A stretch of DNA of 64,000 nt from Haberlea rhodopensis (taxonomy: Eukaryota > Streptophyta > Magnoliopsida > Lamiales > Gesneriaceae), in the NCBI GenBank assembly GCA_907163345.1, contig CAJQUN010000457.1, forward strand, positions 248,001 through 312,000, given 5' to 3'. Below are positions 56,552 through 64,000 of this stretch, one piece after another. Numbering within the stretch: position 1 is the first letter of the stretch; each line of letters opens with the position of its first letter. The notes under the pieces were generated by a model. That model did not search any database and was not told where the DNA came from. It saw only the letters and a program-made list of their open reading frames with translations. The translations under genes were made by a program, and so were the position numbers.

Positions 56552-57949
56552 TCACGCCTTCATAACAGATCTCTTACCCGAATTCGTTTGTAGGGTTATG
56601 ATCTTTCGATAACAGTCAATGCGAGCCTTTGCACTACTCAACCAATCCATTCCAAGAATTATGTCAAATTCTTTCATGTTGATGATGAGCAGGTTGGCTT
56701 TGAATTCTTCTCTTTCCACAATCAGTGTTACATCATTGCATACATATTTAATTGTGACTGTCTTTCCTAATGGACTCAATACTTGCATTAAATGTAACAG
56801 TGGACTGAAGTGCAAATCAAGTTTCTCCACACAAGATTCAGAGATAAAGTAATTTGAGGCGCCAGAATCAAATAACACGTAAACATCTTGATTCAAGAAT
56901 TTAAATTTACCTCCGATCAACTCATGATCCTCTTCAGCACGGACAGCATACAATCTAGTTGGATTGCGATGTTGTTGTCCACGTTGTTGATTTGCTCCTG
57001 AGGTTTGTTTCATACTGGGACAATCTCTAATCCGATGATCTTTAGATCCACATTTAAAGCAACCTCCAGAGTTCCAGTAACATTCCCCAGTATGACTCCG
57101 ATTACACTTGGGACAAACTTCATTCTTCTTAGTTTCAACGATCATCTGTCTGCAAGCTGACGGTCTCTGATCTCTGTTTCTGAATTCAGGCTTTCGCTTT
57201 CGATTTTGAGGGGTTTCTAGATTCCTCAATTAAGATTCCACGAACAACGCCCTCTCCATGAGTTCATCAAATTTAGTATCCATGAGAGGTGCCACTTTAA
57301 GCCTGATGCCCGTGCGAAGACCTTGTATGAACCGTGTAATCTTGCTATTCTCCGATTGCAGATATAGAGGACAGAATCTGCCCAGCTCTTGGAACTTCCT
57401 CAGATATTCCAGCACAGTCATATTCTCGGTTTGCCTCAGCCTCAAAAATCATCTTCTTTAGCCATTTGGACAGCGTCAGGGAAATACTGTTGCAGAAATT
57501 TCTCTCTAAAACTCGTCCAGGTAATGGAGTTTCGTCCCGTACTTACTTCCACTGAATTCCACCAGTGTTTTGCATTTCCTTCCAGCACTTTCTCCATCAG
57601 CAATGTTTATAGCCTTCAGTAATTCTTCAATCTTAGTCAGCCATTCCTCAGCTTTCATTGGACCAGTCTCGTTTCCAAAGTACGGTGATCGGAGTGCCCG
57701 GAATCTCTCAAATTCAGTCCTTCTCGGTGGTTCCGGCTGTAGTGGTGCCGAAACAACATTTTGTTGCAACACTCCAGCTATGATGCGACATATGTTCGTG
57801 ATGTCCACCTCATTCATTGTTCCCACGTTTATATTTGGGACTCCACCTTGACCTTGATTCGTATTCCTATCTTGACCATCTCCTGAGTCGTGATTCGAGC
57901 CCTGCTCTTGGCTACCACTCCGATTGCTACTAGTTCTTCCTCTAGCCAT
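56552..57949 (-). pseudogene. Chromovirus C gag and protease
   Basis: The gag start ATG is at 57,949 (MARGRTSSNRSGSQ). The longer frame beginning at 58,183 reaches into the PBS and LTR and is not the real start. The core has EFERFRALRSPYFGNETGPMKAEEWLTKIEELL, then a shift near 57,580, LEYLRKFQELGRFCP (57,445-57,230) and a stop at 57,230. The knuckle is CFKCGSKDHRIRDC, preceded by a C-x2-C/H-x-C-like CPKCNRSHTGEC. Protease has LFDSGASNYFIS and IILGMDWLS. Confidence 0.9.
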
Positions 57950-58117
57950 TTGAAATCTTAAAACGAAAGTGAAATTTATCGTAAGATTCGTAAACAAAGA
58001 AGATAGATAGTCAAACCTAAATAACTTCATTCTTAAGTCCAAAAGTCTAATCTCAAACATATAACAAAGATCTAATCGAAACAAATAACAAAGGTCTAAT
58101 CCAAACTTATAAACTAA

Positions 58118-58130
58118 GGCTCCGATACCA
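58118..58130 (-). other. Chromovirus C primer-binding site
   Basis: The minus strand reads TGGTATCGGAGCC, two bases inside the 5' LTR: tRNA-Met type with one change (A to G). Confidence 0.85.
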
Positions 58131-58132
58131 AC

Positions 58133-60511
58133 TGTGACGGCCCGCCCAGACGGGTCGCCCGCCGTGTTCAATTGCTTGAACACAAGGCTTCACTCAATTC
58201 AAAAACTTTGTTATCACTTTGAATTTATGTTTAGCGGAAATGTTTTTGTTCTTATCGGATGTTTGACTTAATAATTTTTTACCCGTGACTTTTATCTTAG
58301 AAAAATTTGGGCAGAGTCTCTTCTTAAAAATTGTGCCCTGTGATCTACCAGATCACTACAACCACAATAACAAAATCATAAAAAAATCCAAATAAACCAA
58401 AATCAGTCTTAAATACCAAAATCAAACTAAAAATAAAATAATTCATGTCCTCAAACATAACTTAAATTCTCAACATAATTAAACTTGCATTTCATCTAAG
58501 TCTTCAACTCCATCTGTAATATGTCACATTACAGGTAAATGTAAGTTGCAGCATTTTTATAGTAAGCATAATAAACAATTGATAAAATATCAAAAACATC
58601 AATTTTTCATAATGTGAAGAAAAATAATACGATTTCATATCAAAATAACTTTCACACATAGATGGTTTAATCCGAGCAGTTAACGGAATCAAAATTTCAC
58701 AAAACGGAATCATAACGGAAATAACTGCACAGATAACCAACGAAACGTAACAGAAATGAATAACAATATCATAATCATATAATGTCTTAGCCATGTAGTA
58801 TTAACCATTAGCCATAGCCATGCTGTAATGAAACAAATGCATACTCAATTTCGGATGTGACACAATGACATCATTCCAGACTATACCAGCTGGAAGGGTG
58901 TCGACAGATATTAAACCCCCTCTGTCTTCGGGCAAAACGAAATGCGTTTCTTTATTCTCGTCGCAAACGAGCCGAAAGTATGCGTGTTTTTACCCTCGTC
59001 GCAATGCGAGACAAAACGAAATGAAGGACATCCACAGTTCACAAACCTCAAATCATATTCACTGAATCAATACAGACATGGCATTTCAAAAGTAGTTTTT
59101 CACACACAATAAAATGTTATTCAAAATTCTATTTTTCAACAAAATACATTTCTTATCAAAAATCATCTTTCAAAATAATTCTTGCATGCTTACTATCCGA
59201 AAAACATTTCAAAATAAATAACATAAAGTATTTAAAATAATTTACGAAAAATGGAACTCCCTTTACGTACCTTGAAGCTTCCAAAACGTTCAAGCTACGA
59301 CTTTACGAAAATCTCCAAATTTATCAAGGTTTTCCTATCACATATTTTGCTATTATTAAGCTAACATTCTTAAAAACAATATGCAATTTAACTTAATAAA
59401 CTATTTAAGTAAATTTCGTTTTAATATCATAATTCCCCCACAACACACATACATTCTAACCCATTCATTGTAGGATATTAATATCTATATTAGTAATTCT
59501 CAAACCTTTATATTTTCATAATTGTAATATGTAAATCTAATTTTTAGCCAAACTAAGATATAATCATTAAATTATTAATAATTTCTATGCATATGAGCAC
59601 ACCCATATGTACTGCCTACTTAATAAAATTTCTAAAATGCCTAAGCTCATACACCCTATGATTTCAATGACACCTCAAGGACCATTCTTCCTCATTGTCC
59701 TAGCCTTTTTAGCAAACTCATGAAGTTTAATAGCATAACAAAGAATGAAATATGCCTAGTGTATTAGTTTGACTCAAGTTGAACTTTCCAGTTATTAATT
59801 TTACTTAATATCAAACCTACGGGAATGGTGAATCTTAGGAGCACTATCCAATACACTAACCCACAGAATTCCTCTGAGAATTCTAACCTATGCCTACAAC
59901 TGAAAAATGGTAAAATTTCACACTGTAATCAGCTTATTCCAGACTTCTAGCGGTCAACATATTCTAAAACATAAAAATTTCATGTTCTCCAAAATTCAAA
60001 TTAACACTTTACAGGTATATCAATTTTCATTTAACACCATCCATATCAAAATTATAAGAATAATGATGGAGAAATTTATACCAAATTCTCGAAATTTTCA
60101 GCAGCAACTCGAGTTCTTTCACATTCATCAATTTCTGACCATGGTGCGTGTGGCAGTGGGTGAGGTGTGATAATGGCAGGGTTCGACTGAATGGGGATAC
60201 CGATGGTTTCTTCCCCAATTCTGTTGGTAGGAGTATAAATAGGAGTGGCTGAATTTAACTCATTTTCGTTATGGATCTGAGGCGACAAGCTTTTAATGAA
60301 TAATAAAAAAAATTGAAGGTTGAGGAAGAAAAGAGAGAGGTGCACGATGAAGATGAAGTTTGGGCCAAAATGTTTGGCTTTTTTCTCAATCCTTCCTATA
60401 TTAATAGATTACCATTATTATTAATATTATAAATTATAACTTTTATAATATTTGTTCAAAATTGGGCTATTAATTTTATTTAAAATTGGGCTACTACGTT
60501 GGGCCATTACA
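58133..60511 (-). repeat. Chromovirus C 5' LTR (intact)
   Basis: It is 2,379 bases, TGTGACGG to CCATTACA, uninterrupted, and serves as the empty-site reference for element B. It has no CGATCGATCG palindromes, unlike the A and B LTRs. Confidence 0.94.
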
Positions 60512-60516
60512 TTAAC

Positions 60517-61632
60517 TGCCACTTTTTTACAATTATAAGGATATAAAAGATAATTAAATATTATATAGGGACTTCTTTGTAAACTAAACAAAAGCCTAGG
60601 GAAAAAAATGCAATCTCACCAAACCATTGAGGGGTAAAAAAAGTCAACATAAAGCACCAAATTGATTTGAAATTTTGAAATTGGACCTATTTGAATAAAA
60701 GTTTATCAAATTTGGATTTCTTGCACTAAAGTTTTCCCCAAGACTTAAGTGATTTAACTTTCCAAAAATAGCACTTCCTTGCAATTTCCCCTATAAACAT
60801 CTATAAGATATTCTAGATAACTTATAAGTTGTGCCAAAGATCCTCCTAGTATTTTTTTTCTAAACCAGAAAACATTTGTATAATTTGAAACAATTATTTG
60901 CTTATTTATAATATTTAAAAAATAGAGTGTCTTCCAAGGGACCTCTTACTCTATTAGGGTTTGGTTGTATCAATCAACCACTGGATGATAATATTCTAAT
61001 CCAAAGATAGCTACTCTCACATTACATTGCCATGGGGTAGCAATTAGTTAATCTTTGCTTAGATTATGTATATATATAAAAAAATTATCAAACCCATGAC
61101 TAGTAATGTCAAAAAATCAATTTTTATTTGAATATTTATCATTGAATATTCAATTCATATTTCATCTTATTCCTAGTTAAAATAGCTAATGTGTTCTAAG
61201 TTAACCATTATTAATCAATCAATCAAAATACACGCGATTAAGATTAAAATCAACGATAGCATTCAAAACTAATGAGAATATAAAGCTTAGAGAATATAAT
61301 CCACCCATATATTTTTATCTAGTGAAGTGTTTTCCCTAAAAATTTAACAACCCCAACGACAGGAAATCGTCAACCTTATTTGCTTCACAAATTAGATTAA
61401 TCGAACAATTTCTTAGTCTATATCTAATTAGCATTAGATTGTATGTAAAACTATTAGATGATCAATCTCATAATCAAACATATCAATCATATCAATAAAA
61501 AATAGAAAAACCCTTGATACTCAATAAAAACCAACAAATAAGAACATCAATCTCATGAAAATCATAAATTCCAAGGTATTGTCTTCATCAACCAAGAATA
61601 AAAACTTAGATACTCATAACTAGATTAAAAAC
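60517..61632. other. Intergenic sequence with dispersed repeat
   Basis: No coding signal. 60,787-60,945 is the uninterrupted counterpart of 26,221-27,110. From about 61,000 the sequence becomes AT-rich and may be old LTR sequence, but I cannot prove this. Confidence 0.5.
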
Positions 61633-62757
61633 TGTTGGAATACATTTCTATGTTTTGATGATAACAATGGTCTACTGATTGAAGAAGTCTACCGATTACT
61701 TCTAGAATCTACCAAGTCAAGAAGCCAAATATCTTACAAGAGTCTACTAGATGATATCAGAAGACTAGAAGACTACTTGACGAGATCAGAAGACCAAAAG
61801 TCTGACTCTACTTGAAAACGTCAGCTGACTTCGGTCCAGCAAACTAAGTAACTAAAGAACAGTCAGCAGAGGTAGAGTGCAGCAAGACAAAAAGCATAAC
61901 AGAGCCATTATGACAATAGTACAATGAGCGCCGCACTACCATATCAACGCCACCAATCTCGTCAGGTTAAACTAGTCGTTGTTAACGGATTTGGAAAGAA
62001 GAAAAAATGAATTTGGAAGTAAATCAGGAAGCTGATTTTATGCGATTCTTTCCATTTGAAGACAAGTTGTCGTTAGGCTTTTTAGTCTATAAATACGTCA
62101 ACCAGAAGATTGAAGAAACTCTCGGAATCTCTATCATTCTCTTGATCAAGCAAAAAAAGGAGTTCAGTCTTTCAAAACATTCATTGCTATATCATGAAGT
62201 TTTGCAAGAGCAGTAACCAAGCCTTCGACGTGATCTTGAGGATCATAGTTTTCAAGTCTACTGCTCAAGAACACTCTAGCATAAATTGTGTTTTATATCT
62301 TTTGAGAGAGTGTCAAGTATACCATTATAATACTCAGACTTAGTTCCGAGGTAAGTGAGTTAATCCTTGTGATTCTGTGTAGGCTAGAAGTTTAGGCTAT
62401 CTGTGTGGTATTAGCCTAAGTAGGTTGTATACTGAAAAGTATAAACCACGGTCTTCTAGTGTATCCTTCCTGCAAAGGAATAATGGGAGACGTATAAGCG
62501 TTTGTGATTCGAACTTCCAGAAACAATCTCTGTGTCTTGTACTTTCTGCTCTTTACTCTATTGTCATTTTGTTTTAGCCTTCAGTTTATTATTCACAAGC
62601 TCGATAGACACCTTCCGCACTATATGCTAGTTGTCTACTGTATTGCCTTAAATTGATACCATACTGCAATACTTAACAGTCTGTTGTAACTCAAAGAAAA
62701 TACAATTTGAGCTAGTGTTTATTCAACCATCTTCTAAACACTATTTCGATCCTAACA
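61633..62757 (+). mobile_element. Solo LTR, copia (SIRE/Maximus-like)
   Basis: It starts TGTTGGAATACATTTC, ends CGATCCTAACA, and is flanked by AAAC (61,629-61,632 and 62,758-62,761). The start TGTTGGAA...TTTTGATGATAACAA fits the SIRE/Maximus group. A TATA box TATAAATA lies at 62,088-62,095, giving + orientation. No internal element sequence follows, so LTR-LTR recombination has removed the body. The ORF at 62,007-62,216 lies in the LTR and is not a gene. Confidence 0.8.
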
Positions 62758-63877
62758 AAACAACAACATTTAATCTAGAAAGAATGAAATAAGTAAAGGA
62801 AAAGAAAAATTAATTGGATCGCCAGTCGTCGAGGTTGTCAATCCTGTTTTCGTGTTGATTTTAGTAGCCGTCTTCAAAATATGGAGAGAAATCATAACAA
62901 ACCTAAGTCTAAACTAGTTATCTAATGTATCTAATTGCTCCAAAAGGTTTGAATCTTGAGTATAAAAAGTGGAGACTCATGGGGTAGGTTAGAATCCTCA
63001 TAGAGTGGAAATAAATCAAGTTTTCTTATTTTTCCGGATCGACCGCGAGCTTCCTTACCAATCGATCGGTACCTCGATCTTTATTTTTTATTTTTTAGTT
63101 TTGATAATTTCATTTCTTCAGCTGCACAAATCACCAATCGAGTGGTGCTTTGCATGCTGGTCGATCAGTAGATTTTCTTCACTTTTCTTTCAGTTTTTCT
63201 TGTCTGTCTTCGAGTCCTATTGATCTCTAAGCCATTCCTTGATCTTTATTCATTGTTACTATCTCATTTTCTTCATCTCCACCTAACTTCAAGAATTTAT
63301 ACGATTATGCAACATATGTATCAAATTATCTATCAAATACCTAATCGTTAACAATTAGAAGCACTAAATGTGTCTATTCTAGGCACATCAATAACATGTC
63401 GTACAATTATAATAACCTTCTTCTATTTCAGCTCACTATTATAATGAATAAAGTGCATTGAATCAGGACAAATGGTCATTAGAATGATCGATTAGCTTTC
63501 AACAATGATGCCTATTTTTGGTGGGGGTTGTGGTCTCATATCAGCATGGTATAACTTTGAAGTTCTCATGGTTTGCATTTCTCTCTAAAATGGATTTGTT
63601 CTTTGAAACACTGTGTCAAAGGTTCGAGATTTCTCTTCTTGTGATATTCAATCTTCAAGTGTGTATATATAGTCTTCAATTTGATTTGCATGCTAGATAA
63701 ATAAATATATTCATTGAAAAGTCGTGCACTTTCTATGATATCCTCGTACTATATCTGTCTTTTCAAGGTCCTATTTTTTGTCGTGGCTTTCTGCAACTCT
63801 GTTGTTGACAACCCAGCTGGTCTGCTTCTGTTCAGTTGAGTTGAACACTCATTTGGTCTTATATGTTCAGCGATGTT
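62758..63877. other. Decayed repeat sequence
   Basis: No gene seen. Near 63,038-63,165 there are decayed relatives of the palindrome module (GGATCGACCGCGAG, CCAATCGATCGGTACC, CACCAATCGAGTGGTG, GGTCGATCAG), suggesting an old LTR of the same kind as Athila or B. Confidence 0.4.
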
Positions 63878-63911
63878 AACTCAACTGATCTTCGTCCGTA
63901 TCAGTTGAGTT
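63878..63911. repeat. 12-bp perfect inverted repeat
   Basis: AACTCAACTGAT, 10 bases, ATCAGTTGAGTT. The right arm is also part of a direct repeat, TCAGTTGAGTTGAACACTC at 63,832-63,850 and a near copy at 63,901-63,919. Confidence 0.75.
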
Positions 63912-64000
63912 GAATACTCGGCTGTTTTATTCTGTTCAACTTGTTGGTTGAATTAATTTGGTTGAATCATCAGCTTGTTTGGTTACCCAACTAGACTTGT

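Larger units (their letters stand above)
42199..60511 (-). mobile_element. Chromovirus C (Tekay/Del-like), with B nested in its 3' LTR
   Basis: The LTRs start TGTGACGGCCCG and end CCATTACA on the + strand, with duplication TTAAC at 42,194-42,198 and 60,512-60,516. Once B (8,971 bases) and one TSD copy are removed, the left LTR is 2,397 bases and the right LTR 2,379. The internal region 53,572-58,132 codes leftward for gag, protease, RT, RNase H, integrase and chromodomain, all broken. The intact right LTR reads straight through the B target (59,630-59,670), which proves that B arrived later. Confidence 0.95.

Noticed and set aside
57506..58183. 225-codon frame beginning inside the chromovirus C LTR
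   Set aside because: Its first part crosses the LTR end and PBS. The gag start is the internal ATG at 57,949.
62007..62216. 69-codon + frame
   Set aside because: It lies inside the solo LTR across its TATA box and has no homology signal.

Overview
The window is nuclear DNA from a flowering plant, probably a eudicot. It is AT-rich, dominated by nested LTR retrotransposons and broken copies of an endogenous plant pararetrovirus (Caulimoviridae), and holds one convincing host gene, a P-class pentatricopeptide-repeat (PPR) gene of the Restorer-of-fertility-like type at 22.3-24.2 kb on the + strand. I cannot name the species.

Layout. 1-768 and 12,676-16,074 are one minus-strand pararetrovirus copy (copy 1), split by a Ty3/gypsy Athila-type element at 769-12,675 (TSD GTTGT). 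16,075-20,200 is a decayed minus-strand Ty1/copia element. 21-25.6 kb is the PPR locus. 25.6-28.9 kb is intergenic, with a probable MITE-like insertion and one unrecognised exon-like open frame. 28,905-30,337 and 38,181-42,198 are pararetrovirus copy 2, split by chromovirus A (Tekay/Del-like, + strand, 30,338-38,180, TSD ATTTT). 42,199-60,511 is chromovirus C (minus strand, TSD TTAAC), whose left LTR is split by chromovirus B (minus strand, 43,738-52,708, TSD CTCAT). 61,633-62,757 is a solo copia-type LTR, and the rest is decayed repeat.

Function and state. Every retroelement has stop codons, frameshifts or deletions in gag or pol, so none looks autonomous. PBS, PPT, TSDs and LTR ends are readable for Athila, A, B and C, so insertion boundaries are exact to the base. 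Both pararetrovirus copies read coat protein, then movement protein, protease, RT and RNase H. That order fits cavemovirus/solendovirus-like lineages better than badnavirus-like ones.

The most unusual signal is a short module: two CGATCGATCG-type palindromes spaced about 6-12 bases apart. It occurs in multiples in the LTRs of Athila, chromovirus A and chromovirus B, and in the Athila internal spacer. In A and in the Athila spacer it lies next to the same word, CACACTGCC (GGCAGTGTG), and the copia LTR carries a GC-rich block beside nearly the same word. Gene homology does not explain this, because these are different element lineages.
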